Source: Bacteroidia bacterium
GTDB taxonomy: Bacteria; Bacteroidota; Bacteroidia; UBA4408
Direction of reading: 5' to 3'
Assembly (NCBI GenBank): GCA_020845635.1
Contig: JADLFI010000004.1
Location: 1-64,000, forward strand
DNA: 64,000 nt
In this document: positions 27,499-36,227 of the stretch, piece by piece
Numbering within the stretch: the first letter of the stretch is position 1
Layout: each line of letters starts with the position of its first letter
Notes under the pieces: model-generated
Seen by the model: only the letters and a program-made list of their open reading frames with translations
What the model was told of the DNA's origin: nothing
Database searches by the model: none
Translations under genes and position numbers: made by a program

Positions 27499-28779
27499 TC
27501 AATAATTGTATTTATCATTCCAGCAACGTTTCAGGTAGTTACGTATTTCATTTTCACGTACATTCTTGCCCGGCTCATAAATTTTTCTATGGCTTAATTG
27601 ATCGGGCATAAATTCAAGATTTACAAAACTATTTTCATAATGATGGGCATACTCGTAACCTTTTCCGTAATCAATATCTTTCATCATTTTGGTGGGGGCA
27701 TTTCTTAAATGCAAAGGAACAGGCAAGTTACCGGTTAGCTGAACCAATTTAAGCGCATCTTCAATGGCCAAATATGAGGCATTACTTTTAGGTGATGAAG
27801 CCAAATATATAGCAGTTTGCGATAATATTATCCTGCTTTCAGGATAACCTATTTTGTTAACAGCATCAAAACAGTTCACGGCCATAACTAAAGCTGTTGG
27901 ATTGGCATTACCAATATCTTCAGAAGCTAGAATAATCATTCTGCGGGCTATAAATAATAAATCTTCGCCCGATTCTATCATGCGTGCCAACCAATACACA
28001 GCCGCATTAGGGTCGCTGCCGCGTAGTGATTTAATAAAAGCTGAAATAATATCGTAGTGATTTTCGCCTTGTTTATCGTAAATTAAAATTCGTTGTTGAA
28101 TTTTTGTTTTTACTAATTCATTAGTAATAGTTACCTCTGTATCGTTAACACTATTAATAACAATTTCTAAGGCACCTAATAATTTACGTGCATCACCACC
28201 AGAGATATTTATTAGAGCATCAGTTTCTGAAAGATTTATCTTTTTTCCTTCAAAATAATCTGATTGTATGGCTTGCTGAAGCAGTAATAATAATTCTTCT
28301 TGGGTTAGGCTTTTTAAAACATATAGCTGGCATCGAGAGAGCAATGGAGCAATAACTTCAAATGAAGGGTTCTCGGTAGTGGCACCTATAAGTATTACAA
28401 TTCCCTTTTCTACAGCATTTAATAATGAGTCTTGTTGAGATTTGCTGAAGCGGTGTATTTCGTCAATAAATAATATCGGACTCTTTCCGCTAAAGCTAAG
28501 TTGTTTCTGTGCTTTTTCTATAACCTCTCTAACCTCTTTAACACCACTATTTACAGCGCTCAAAGTAAAGAAATCTCTTTCCTGTTTTTGAGCAAATAAG
28601 CCTGCAAGTGTTGTTTTGCCTACGCCCGGAGGTCCCCACAAAATCATAGAGTGTATTTGCCCGCCTTCAATTATATTACGTAGAATAGCACCAACACCTA
28701 CAAGGTGGGTTTGACCAATATAATGTTCTAAAGTTTTTGGTCTTAGATATTCGGCTAACGGGATATTTTTATTTGTCAT
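27499..28779 (-). CDS. rarA: Replication-associated recombination protein A (RarA/MgsA)
   Basis: A 426-residue AAA+ ATPase of the clamp-loader-like RarA/WRNIP1 family that acts at stalled forks. Walker A is GPPGVGKTT (residues 49-57), Walker B is ILFIDEIHRF (about 103-112), and the sensor is GATTENPSFEV. The C-terminal MgsA domain includes DPNAAVYWLARMIESGED and ASEDIGNANP. The start at 28779 overlaps the 3' end of the acyltransferase gene by 11 bases, so the two are coupled. Confidence 0.93.
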   Translation of the reverse strand: MTNKNIPLAEYLRPKTLEHYIGQTHLVGVGAILRNIIEGGQIHSMILWGPPGVGKTTLAGLFAQKQERDFFTLSAVNSGVKEVREVIEKAQKQLSFSGKSPILFIDEIHRFSKSQQDSLLNAVEKGIVILIGATTENPSFEVIAPLLSRCQLYVLKSLTQEELLLLLQQAIQSDYFEGKKINLSETDALINISGGDARKLLGALEIVINSVNDTEVTITNELVKTKIQQRILIYDKQGENHYDIISAFIKSLRGSDPNAAVYWLARMIESGEDLLFIARRMIILASEDIGNANPTALVMAVNCFDAVNKIGYPESRIILSQTAIYLASSPKSNASYLAIEDALKLVQLTGNLPVPLHLRNAPTKMMKDIDYGKGYEYAHHYENSFVNLEFMPDQLSHRKIYEPGKNVRENEIRNYLKRCWNDKYNY

Positions 28780-29650
28780 TTTTTTTGGGTTTATGCTTCC
28801 ATCTGCGATGTGTCCAAAGCCACAATTCAGGCCTTTCTTGAATTATGTTCTCCAATATTCGTGTGTGAGTTTCTGTAATTTCACCTTCAGTGGTAAGGCT
28901 CGGATTATTACACACAGGCAAGTAAGTAAGTTGATAATAGCCACGCTTAATTTTTTCTATTTTGCCAAATAACACAACGCAGTTATATAACTTGGCATAT
29001 TTCTCGGTTCCCGTTAACACGTTTGTAGGTTGGTTTAAAAAGTTCAACCAATAGCCTTTGTCGGGATTAGAAGGCGATTGATCGCCAATAAAACCATAGG
29101 CTACCAAGCGATTGCTAAGTTTTTCAAAATAATTGGCTGTTTCTTTGGGAGGAATGAGTATTAATCCGTTCTTGGTTCGGGTTTGAAATAATACACGGTT
29201 AAAAAATTTATTTTTCAGGGGCTGAAAAATTCCGGCACCTACGTATTTACTTTGTAATGCTAAGGTTAGTGCAGCCCATTCCCAGTTTCCATAATGGCCT
29301 GTAACTAAAATAACATTACGCTTTTCTTCATAATATTTATTCAGTATTTCAATATTGGTAACTTTAAATCTTTTAAAAAGTTCCTTATTACTGATGGTAA
29401 ACGATTTTATACTTTCAACAATAATTTGGCAGAAATGGCGATAAAATTGACGAGATATGGTTTTTATCTCTTGATTTGACTTGTTTGGGAAAGCATTTTT
29501 TAGATTAGAAATAACAACTTTTTTCCGATATGGAAAAACATAATATAGCATGGCAAACAATATGTCGGAAATGCCATATAATATTTGCATAGGCATATAC
29601 GATAAAGGCAGTAATATGCAGTAGTATATGAAATAGTTAAGTAAATTCAC
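28769..29650 (-). CDS. Lysophospholipid/lipid A acyltransferase (LpxL/HtrB-like)
   Basis: A 293-residue acyltransferase of the lauroyl/myristoyl family that adds a secondary acyl chain to lipid A precursor or to a related lipid. The catalytic HX4E motif is GHYGNWEW (His119, Glu124). The N-terminal 35 residues are hydrophobic and anchor it in the inner membrane. FIGDQSPSNPDKG (about 200-212) and WLWTHRRWK near the C-terminus are typical. It is upstream of and overlaps rarA. The true lipid substrate cannot be read from the sequence. Confidence 0.87.
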   Translation of the reverse strand: MNLLNYFIYYCILLPLSYMPMQILYGISDILFAMLYYVFPYRKKVVISNLKNAFPNKSNQEIKTISRQFYRHFCQIIVESIKSFTISNKELFKRFKVTNIEILNKYYEEKRNVILVTGHYGNWEWAALTLALQSKYVGAGIFQPLKNKFFNRVLFQTRTKNGLILIPPKETANYFEKLSNRLVAYGFIGDQSPSNPDKGYWLNFLNQPTNVLTGTEKYAKLYNCVVLFGKIEKIKRGYYQLTYLPVCNNPSLTTEGEITETHTRILENIIQERPELWLWTHRRWKHKPKKNDK

Positions 29651-30055
29651 AAATACAAAGCTAAGAATGGAATGTTATTTGGCAATAGAATAATATTTTT
29701 TTATACTTATTATATCTCGGTGCACTTTAAGTATTGTATTTATATGCCTCATCTATAATCCCGAAATCATAAAGTACAAGTGTTATATCCTAAAATAGGT
29801 TTACACAAGAGCGAAAAAAAATGAACAAAAATAGTAAGTTCATTACAGTGCTAAAAAATTAAGCAATTTTCTTTTCAGTTAGCCATCATTCCCCATTTTT
29901 CCCGGACGAAAATAAATTCTAGTGCTAACGGAAGGAAATTTGAAGACATTTAAAATGAACAACTTATATAAACGTTAGTCAGAATGGCAGAAAACCGGTT
30001 CCAAGAGAGAAATACGACTGAAAAAACATAAATTTGTAGCATATAGAAATAAATA
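29651..30055. other. Long non-coding flank upstream of the DUF1016 nuclease gene
   Basis: About 405 bases with no protein-like frame. It contains a small palindrome, CCTAAAATAGG (29789-29799), followed by TTTACAC, and a TAAATTTG promoter box at 30029-30036. The second half is visibly richer in C and G than the neighbouring intergenic DNA. Its size and composition suggest imported sequence. Confidence 0.4.
30029..30036 (+). promoter_or_regulatory. Putative -7 box (TAAATTTG) of the DUF1016 nuclease gene
   Basis: TAnnTTTG match 19 bases before the ATG at 30056. No -33 TTTG is present at the expected distance. Confidence 0.4.
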
Positions 30056-31039
30056 ATGGATAATCGTTTTACGGACATAATTCAGCTCATTAAACAATCT
30101 CGGACTAATGCAATAAAAGCCGTAAATGCTGAACTAATAAACCTCTATTGGAACATAGGTGAATATATCAGCAAGAAAATTGAACAATCAGAATGGGGCG
30201 ACTCTGTGGTGACTGAATTAGCCAATTTCATACAGTCACAAGAACCGGAAATAAAAGGCTTCTCCGATAAAAATATCTGGAGAATGAAACAGTTCTACGA
30301 AACTTACAAGGACTTTCCAAAACTCTCACCACTGGTGAGAGAAATCAGTTGGACAAACAATCTGTTGATTTTTTCCAGATGTAAAATTGTTGAAGAAATG
30401 GAATTTTACCTCAAAATGGTTAAACAAGAAAATTATAGTAAACGTGAACTTGACCGCCAAATTTCTGCAAGCCTTTTCGAACGAACAGTGATTGGCAACT
30501 CAAAACTCTCGACAGCGTTGAGAGAAACGAATCACGACCTAACAAGTACTTTTAAAGACAGCTATGTATTTGAGTTTTTGAACTTACCTGATCCACATAG
30601 TGAGAGCGATTTACAGCGTGGACTTATAAGACAAATGAAAAACTTCATACTTGAACTTGGAAAAGACTTCTTGTTCATCGGAGAAGAATATAAGTTGCAA
30701 GTTGGCAACAGCGACTTTTTCATTGACTTGCTGTTCTACCACCGAGGACTTCAATGTTTAGTGGCATTTGAACTCAAAGCAGATAAATTCAAACCCGACC
30801 ACTTAGGACAGCTTAACTTTTATTTGGAAGCGTTAGACAGAAATGTTAAGAAGCCAAATGAGAATCCGAGCATAGGGGTTTTACTCTGCAAGGACAAAGA
30901 CAGCGAGGTTGTTGAGTATGCTTTAAGCAGAAGCCTTTCACCGACAATGGTTTCGGAATATAAAACACAATTGCCTGACAAAAAACTTTTACAACAAAAA
31001 TTACACGAGCTGTTTGACAATGAGACGGATAACAAATAA
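30056..31039 (+). CDS. DUF1016 / YhcG family PDDEXK nuclease-domain protein
   Basis: A 327-residue two-part protein. The N-terminal DUF1016 helical domain (residues about 5-145) contains YWNIGEYI and GFSDKNIWRMKQFYETY. The C-terminal PDDEXK domain (about 165-320) has likely catalytic residues Asp224 in FFIDLLFYH, Glu239 and Lys241 in FELK, and Gln252 in HLGQLNFYL. All are present, so it should be an active nuclease. Proteins of this family occur sporadically near restriction or mobile loci, but their role is unsettled. Here the gene stands alone in long non-coding flanks beside a dispersed repeat. Its codons use more C- and G-ending triplets than its neighbours, which suggests transfer. No methylase or toxin partner is visible. 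Confidence 0.88.
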   Translation: MDNRFTDIIQLIKQSRTNAIKAVNAELINLYWNIGEYISKKIEQSEWGDSVVTELANFIQSQEPEIKGFSDKNIWRMKQFYETYKDFPKLSPLVREISWTNNLLIFSRCKIVEEMEFYLKMVKQENYSKRELDRQISASLFERTVIGNSKLSTALRETNHDLTSTFKDSYVFEFLNLPDPHSESDLQRGLIRQMKNFILELGKDFLFIGEEYKLQVGNSDFFIDLLFYHRGLQCLVAFELKADKFKPDHLGQLNFYLEALDRNVKKPNENPSIGVLLCKDKDSEVVEYALSRSLSPTMVSEYKTQLPDKKLLQQKLHELFDNETDNK

Positions 31040-31051
31040 AGCCACTACTGC

Positions 31052-31195
31052 TAACCTATAGGGATTAAACGAAGCTCTGCTTTGATTTAATCCTGTGCCT
31101 GACTGCCTTTGGCAGGTTGAATAAAGCTTTCCGAGTTCGGTTGCAAATAAAAAGTATTATGGGGTTTTAAAAAATTTGGTGTGCTTTTAAACAAT
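31052..31195 (-). repeat. Dispersed intergenic repeat, copy 2 (inverted)
   Basis: The reverse complement of this segment aligns with window bases 1-126, including the GGATTAAA...TTTAATCC hairpin and the ACCCCATAAT block. Copy 2 carries 19 extra bases at 31097-31115, which include the small palindrome CTGCCTTTGGCAG. It lies 12 bases after the nuclease stop codon. No ORF or terminal inverted repeats typical of an insertion sequence are seen, so it looks like a small non-autonomous or palindromic intergenic element. Confidence 0.8.
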
Positions 31196-31215
31196 AAACA
31201 AGTGTACTTTTAAAC
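31179..31215 (+). repeat. Tandem pair of 14-mers
   Basis: GTGTGCTTTTAAAC at 31179-31192 and GTGTACTTTTAAAC at 31202-31215 differ at one base and are offset by 23 bases. The first is the right end of repeat copy 2. The pair may mark a repeat junction or a short site array. Confidence 0.6.
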
Positions 31216-31295
31216 TGTCCTATTTTTTGGGAGGGTTACGAATAGTGAATACCTTACAGACATCAATATTATTGTGCCTTAGATAACCATTTGAA

Positions 31296-31326
31296 AGATT
31301 AAACAAAACTTCGGGAAATTAAATCT
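31296..31326. repeat. Degenerate relative of the dispersed repeat hairpin
   Basis: The segment runs AGATTAAAC, then CTTCG, then TTAAATCT, the same layout as the hairpin core of the dispersed repeat but with imperfect arms. It is probably an eroded copy; chance cannot be excluded in AT-rich DNA. Confidence 0.3.
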
Positions 31327-31348
31327 ATACAATAAAGTAAAGAAAGAT

Positions 31349-32071
31349 TTAACCGTTGTAATAACGGCTATCCCAGCAATTTTCGCTAAAGTTTTTATTG
31401 GTAGTGCTCCCTAAAAATAGTGTAAAAACAAATAGGATAACAAAAGTATAGGTAGCAAACCACAAACGAAATGAAAGTTCATAATCGGCATTAACATACA
31501 GCCATTTGAAAGGTAATGCAAAAGCAATAATTAATGCCGGAATCCACATAAAGAAGAAGTAACTGTATATACTTCGCGCGGGGAATGAAATGATAGCTCG
31601 ATACCACGATAAATCACTCCCCCATTGGTGCAATAAATAATATTTGTTATCGGCCAATTGGGCAAACAACAAAGGGTCTTTATTACAGTCTTCTAACTTA
31701 AAAACATCGGCCGGAGCAACTATCTTAAAGTTTTTAATCTTTACCTTATACTTTTTCTCAAATTCTTTAATTTTAATAATTGCTTCGTAAGGAAACTCAG
31801 ATTTGAATAAGCTCGAATCTAAAAAACGTAAATTATATTTTATACAAACCGACTTAATCTCATGTATATTGAAAATATTTTTACTATCATTCTCATCAAT
31901 CAGGTCGGTGTCCATTAAAGGCTCATCCAATTTATATTTTAAACGGGAAAGAACATCTTCATCGCTCTGAACAGAGGTGTTTAAAATAGCGATAGCCTGC
32001 TCGATTAAACTGTTGCTTTCTTTTCTTTGATTAAATAAAGCATCTTTTACGTTAACCTGTTTTAATTTCAT
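31349..32071 (-). CDS. Hypothetical protein with two C-terminal membrane segments
   Basis: A 240-residue protein that I do not recognise. Residues 1-165 are soluble and charged (KLKQVNVKDALFNQRKE at the start; several KIKxF segments). Two TM helices follow, about 172-190 (YSYFFFMWIPALIIAFALPF) and 205-225 (LWFATYTFVILFVFTLFLG), with a short tail ending WDSRYYNG. The last tail residues could be periplasmic or cytoplasmic. No catalytic motif was found. It sits between the accessory region and a T9SS cargo gene, which says little about its role. Confidence 0.7.
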   Translation of the reverse strand: MKLKQVNVKDALFNQRKESNSLIEQAIAILNTSVQSDEDVLSRLKYKLDEPLMDTDLIDENDSKNIFNIHEIKSVCIKYNLRFLDSSLFKSEFPYEAIIKIKEFEKKYKVKIKNFKIVAPADVFKLEDCNKDPLLFAQLADNKYYLLHQWGSDLSWYRAIISFPARSIYSYFFFMWIPALIIAFALPFKWLYVNADYELSFRLWFATYTFVILFVFTLFLGSTTNKNFSENCWDSRYYNG

Positions 32072-32191
32072 CTTAAATAGGTTTAATGAATAAATAAAAT
32101 CAGAAATTAATAAAATAGTTTATTACAAGCGTAAAGTTAATACATATTTACGTACCCATAAAGAAAATTATAGATTTTAACAATAGCCAAA

Positions 32192-34729
32192 CTAGCGTAG
32201 CAAGGTTACTATACCTCTGCGCTGATTATCATTGAGCATGGGTGTTCCAAATTTATCGCTGGCAGATAGTTCCCACACATATACACCTAAAGGAGATAAT
32301 GTTCCTTTGTATGTTCCATCCCAACCATGATTTATATCTTCGGTATAAAAAACTTTTTCGCCCCATCTATTATATACGGTAAGTTTAAAGTTCTGAACAT
32401 CCATCCCTTGGGCTTTAAACACATCATTAAGACCATCATCATTTGGAGTAAATGAAGTAGGAACATAAATACTGCTACAATCGGCAATAACTAAAACCGA
32501 GTCGGTGGCTTTGCAAATACCATTATCAACGGTAAGGTAATATATAGTTGTGTTTGACGGAAAGGCAGTAACCTCAAAAGTATTGGTATTGCTTAAACCC
32601 AAAGCCGGTTCCCAATTAGGAATACCCTCACCGCTGGCATGAAGTACCGCCCCGTAAACACAATCGCTACTAACATTCTCTCCTGCATCTACCATAGGTT
32701 TAGGCTGAAAAACAATTTGAATGTTATCACGTGCTGTGCAATTACCGCTGTTAACAACAATTACCTCATAAGTGCCACTATTGGTTACTCCAATTTCTTT
32801 ACTGTTTTCACCGGTGCTCCATAAAATTTGAGTATAATTTAACAAGGCAGTACTTAAATAAACCGTTTCGCCCTCGCAGGGATTTAGGTTGCTGCTTACA
32901 ATATCAACAGTAATACCCGTGTTAAATGACACTTGTACTGCACCGGAACTTGCCGAACAACCTTCGGCATTAGTTACCGTAACACTATAGGAACCGCTTT
33001 GCCCGGCTATAAAAGTGTTGGTGTTTGCTCCATTAATTGCAACCCCGGCATTAAACCATTGGTATGAGGCAGCACCTGAGGTAGTTTGTAAACTTATGGG
33101 TTGAGCATTACATATAATAAGCGGACCACTTGGAGTAATTTGTGCTAATGGTGCAATAGATTGTGTAATGGCAAAGGGATCTGATGAAACACTGCATCCG
33201 TTAGCACTATTTGCTGTTACAGTATAGAAACCACCTTGTGTAGCCATATACGTGCTCGTGTTTGCTCCGGGTATTAGCGCGTTGTTGAAGAACCATTGAT
33301 AATTTTGTAGTCCTGTAGTAGAGCTAAGTTCTAACGATTGGCCGGGGCAAAAAACACTAAGCCCGTTTACAGATGAAATTATGGGAGTGGTAACGCTTAA
33401 AACAGTTACAACTATTGGTGTTGAGGTGTCCGAGCAGCCATTGGCATTACTTACGGTAAGGGTGTAGCTTCCTGCAGTATTGGCGGTATATTGTTGTGTG
33501 TTGGACCCATTTATTGGGTTACCATTAAGCATCCATACATAGTTATCGGCAACTGAATTATTATTGAGTATTACGCTTTCTCCGGGGCATAATGTGGTTG
33601 ATGATAAAGCACTGATATTAGCAATTGGTGTATTTAAAACATTTACTTGAATGATGTTTGAGATTCCGGTACAAGAGCCTCCACCAACCGATACAGAATA
33701 ATCACCGCTTTGCGTTACGGTTATTTGCGAATTGGTTTCACCGCTAATGGGGTTACCATTTAACAGCCACTGATAAGTACCCGGAGTGGTTGTACTTAGA
33801 CTTACGGAATTGCCTTCACAAAAACTTAAAGGGCCGTTTGCGGTAATAGTTGGAGTAGCACCTGTACCAACTTGTATATAGCCTGTTTGGGTTTCGGTAA
33901 AGGTACCACAAGAGTTTGAAATTTGTAAGGTTACCGTATAGTTTCCTACATTGTTATAACAAATAGAGCTTGGATTTTGAGCCGTTGAAGTGGCGGTAGC
34001 AGCTCCTGAGAAGGTCCAATACCAGTTATCCGGAGTTCCTGTGCTGTTATCGGTAAAGTTTATACAATCGCCCGGGCATATATTGGTAGAGCTGGCACTG
34101 AAAGCCGGAGTAACAATAGTACCATTGGTTGCACCCATACTTATGTTGGAGCCGCATTTTGCTTGCCAAGTAGTAGCCGCATCACAAGTCCTGCCCACAG
34201 AGCAGCCATCGGGCGAGACCGGAACATTAACAAAACCTGTACTATTTGGTCGGTTAATAGTTAAGGGGGCGCATGAGCCCAAGGTTATTGAGGTAATATT
34301 CATAGGAAACTGCCCACCACCCCATACAATAGCATCTTGCTCAACGCCTAAACTATTTAGTAAAATTAGTTGCTCGGAAGAATTAGATAAAATACCAATT
34401 GTGTTTCCGGCAGTGCAACCGCAATTGCTAATATTTAAATCAACAGGTCCGCCTGAATTGATTGAACCAATTACAAAATAGCCATTGGCTGCTATACTTG
34501 ACCCTGCAGGAAAAGTTACCGTGTAATCGCCATCTGTAAGCACATAACAGCTTAAGTCAACCGGGGTGTTGCAGGTGTTATACAGCTCAATCCACTCGGC
34601 TGTATTTGGCTCGCATGCGCCATCGCAAACATCGCTAGGATTAACCATTACTTCATTAATGATTACACACTGCGCACTGAGCCTTGCACCACTCCAGAGC
34701 AATATAAATAACAGAAAAATAAGCCTCAT
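32192..34729 (-). CDS. T9SS type B surface protein with lamin-tail, PKD and Ig-like domains
   Basis: An 845-residue exported protein. The signal peptide ends in LSAQ. It is followed by a lamin-tail domain (residues about 20-190; INEVMVNPSD, EWIELYN), a PKD domain (about 205-285; NWYWTFSGAAT, YTVTLQISN), four to five Ig-like repeats of about 80 residues (SGSYSVTVTNAEGCS and similar; about 290-690) and a type B C-terminal domain. The last domain shows PTSFTPNDDGLNDVFK, YNRWGEKVFY, GWDGTYKG and the terminal GIVTLLR. It is a Sec- and T9SS-exported surface or released protein, probably adhesive. The frame ends are intact. A -7 box lies at 34749-34756. Confidence 0.88.
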   Translation of the reverse strand: MRLIFLLFILLWSGARLSAQCVIINEVMVNPSDVCDGACEPNTAEWIELYNTCNTPVDLSCYVLTDGDYTVTFPAGSSIAANGYFVIGSINSGGPVDLNISNCGCTAGNTIGILSNSSEQLILLNSLGVEQDAIVWGGGQFPMNITSITLGSCAPLTINRPNSTGFVNVPVSPDGCSVGRTCDAATTWQAKCGSNISMGATNGTIVTPAFSASSTNICPGDCINFTDNSTGTPDNWYWTFSGAATATSTAQNPSSICYNNVGNYTVTLQISNSCGTFTETQTGYIQVGTGATPTITANGPLSFCEGNSVSLSTTTPGTYQWLLNGNPISGETNSQITVTQSGDYSVSVGGGSCTGISNIIQVNVLNTPIANISALSSTTLCPGESVILNNNSVADNYVWMLNGNPINGSNTQQYTANTAGSYTLTVSNANGCSDTSTPIVVTVLSVTTPIISSVNGLSVFCPGQSLELSSTTGLQNYQWFFNNALIPGANTSTYMATQGGFYTVTANSANGCSVSSDPFAITQSIAPLAQITPSGPLIICNAQPISLQTTSGAASYQWFNAGVAINGANTNTFIAGQSGSYSVTVTNAEGCSASSGAVQVSFNTGITVDIVSSNLNPCEGETVYLSTALLNYTQILWSTGENSKEIGVTNSGTYEVIVVNSGNCTARDNIQIVFQPKPMVDAGENVSSDCVYGAVLHASGEGIPNWEPALGLSNTNTFEVTAFPSNTTIYYLTVDNGICKATDSVLVIADCSSIYVPTSFTPNDDGLNDVFKAQGMDVQNFKLTVYNRWGEKVFYTEDINHGWDGTYKGTLSPLGVYVWELSASDKFGTPMLNDNQRRGIVTLLR

Positions 34730-34748
34730 TTTAACCGTAATAATTGTA

Positions 34749-34756
34749 CAAATTTA
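34749..34756 (-). promoter_or_regulatory. Putative -7 box (TAAATTTG) of the lamin-tail protein gene
   Basis: Minus-strand TAnnTTTG 19 bases upstream of the ATG at 34729. The remaining non-coding sequence up to dinB (34757-34997) shows nothing further that I recognise. Confidence 0.45.
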
Positions 34757-34997
34757 ATGCTAATATTACGCTCTAAATTTATGATATGTTAAATTAGCTC
34801 AACATGTTTTTTCAAGCGATTACTAACAATCATTGTTTATTTCATTAGAGTTTTTTGGGGTGATAAATTTTCTTAATTGAGTTGATTAAATGATTTATTA
34901 AACACTCCCTTTTATTTATTGTTTCACGTTTCATACCATATATGTGTATGATTGTTTTTTTGATTCCGGTCATCAAACTCTTAGAATCATTATAAAT

Positions 34998-36188
34998 CTA
35001 TTTTGTACTAATACCCATAGCTGCCGCACGGCCTATTTTATCAATACCATAATGCTTGCGTATTTTATCCATTGCCTGATATAAACGAATAATTTCTTCG
35101 CTGTCTTCAAATAAATTTATTTGTTGTGAACCGCCTACCAGATGGCTAAACCTAACTCCCACCAAGCGAATCAACATTCTGCGCTCATATAACTTGTCAA
35201 ATAACTCTTTTACTTTAGGAATAAGTAAATGATCGCTTGAAGTGTAGGCTATGTGACATTGCTTTGTATGGGTGTCAAAGTTAGAATATCTTATTTTAAC
35301 GGTAATGCAGGCCGTTAGTTTATGTGATGTACGTAGTTGATAAGACAACTTTTCGGTCATTTTTACCAATAAATTTTTTATCATATTAATATCTATGGTA
35401 TCTTCCTCAAAAGTTTCTTCACTGCTTATACTTTTTCTTTCGCTGTATGAAACCACTGGCGAGTTGTCTATACCATTGGCTTTTTGCCATAGACTAATGC
35501 CATTCTCGCCAAGTGCTTTGACAATTAGTTCGGGGGGCATTTGCTGCAAGGTATAAACTTTTTCAATACCCATACTGCGTAGCAAATAATAAGTTTTGTT
35601 ACCTACCATTGGAATTTTATTTACCGATAAAGGGGCTAAAAACGTTTTTTCCATACCGGCATCAACTTTAAGCTGGTTGTTGGGTTTGGCCTCATCAGTA
35701 GCAATTTTACTTACTGTTTTATTAACCGACATTCCGAACGAAACAGGTAATCCTGTTTCTTTAATAATACGCTGCCTAAGCTCTCCGGCAAAACGATAGC
35801 ACCCAAAAAATTTATCCATTCCGCTTAAGTCAATATAAAATTCATCTATGGAAGATTTTTCGTAAAGTGGTACCGACTCTTTAATAATTTCGGTAACTAT
35901 ATGACTATACTTGCTGTATAATTCATAATCGCCATGTACAATAATAGCTTCGGGGCAAAGACGTTTGGCTATTTTCATGGGCATGGCCGAGTGTACTCCA
36001 AAAGCACGTGCTTCGTAACTACAGGCAGCAACCACACCTCGCTCGCTGTTACCACCTACCAAAACCGGCTTGCCTTTTAATTGTGTATGAAGTAAACATG
36101 ATACCGATACAAAAAAACTATCCATATCTAAATGAACAATGCTTCGATTAAAGCTTTCCAAATTGATTTTATTATAATCATATTGCAT
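34998..36188 (-). CDS. dinB: DNA polymerase IV
   Basis: A 396-residue Y-family translesion polymerase. The palm carboxylates lie in VHLDMDSFFVSVS (residues about 18-30) and in YEKSSIDEFYIDLSG (about 110-124). The thumb HhH is around NKIPMVGNKTYYLLRSMGI, followed by a little-finger domain (about 245-350). The C-terminal part lacks an obvious QLxLF-type clamp motif, but INLFEDSEE near residue 355 is a plausible clamp-binding stretch. Start codon ATG at 36188. No LexA box was recognised upstream. Confidence 0.93.
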   Translation of the reverse strand: MQYDYNKINLESFNRSIVHLDMDSFFVSVSCLLHTQLKGKPVLVGGNSERGVVAACSYEARAFGVHSAMPMKIAKRLCPEAIIVHGDYELYSKYSHIVTEIIKESVPLYEKSSIDEFYIDLSGMDKFFGCYRFAGELRQRIIKETGLPVSFGMSVNKTVSKIATDEAKPNNQLKVDAGMEKTFLAPLSVNKIPMVGNKTYYLLRSMGIEKVYTLQQMPPELIVKALGENGISLWQKANGIDNSPVVSYSERKSISSEETFEEDTIDINMIKNLLVKMTEKLSYQLRTSHKLTACITVKIRYSNFDTHTKQCHIAYTSSDHLLIPKVKELFDKLYERRMLIRLVGVRFSHLVGGSQQINLFEDSEEIIRLYQAMDKIRKHYGIDKIGRAAAMGISTK

Positions 36189-36227
36189 GATTGCAATATA
36201 ATTATTTTTGAATAAAAATAAAATTGT

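Larger units (their letters stand above)
31040..31348. other. 309-base repeat-bearing intergenic region
   Basis: It holds dispersed repeat copy 2 (31052-31195), a tandem pair of 14-mers (31179-31192 and 31202-31215) and a third degenerate hairpin-like element (31296-31326). No coding frame is seen. It separates the nuclease gene from a convergent two-TM protein gene. Confidence 0.6.

Noticed and set aside
29651-31348. Insertion sequence or prophage around the nuclease
   Set aside because: No transposase, integrase or phage gene is present; only repeats and one nuclease gene. Called an accessory stretch instead.
33990-34481. 163-residue frame opposite the lamin-tail T9SS gene
   Set aside because: It lies wholly inside a well-supported gene with signal peptide, known domains and C-terminal sorting domain; it is a shadow frame.
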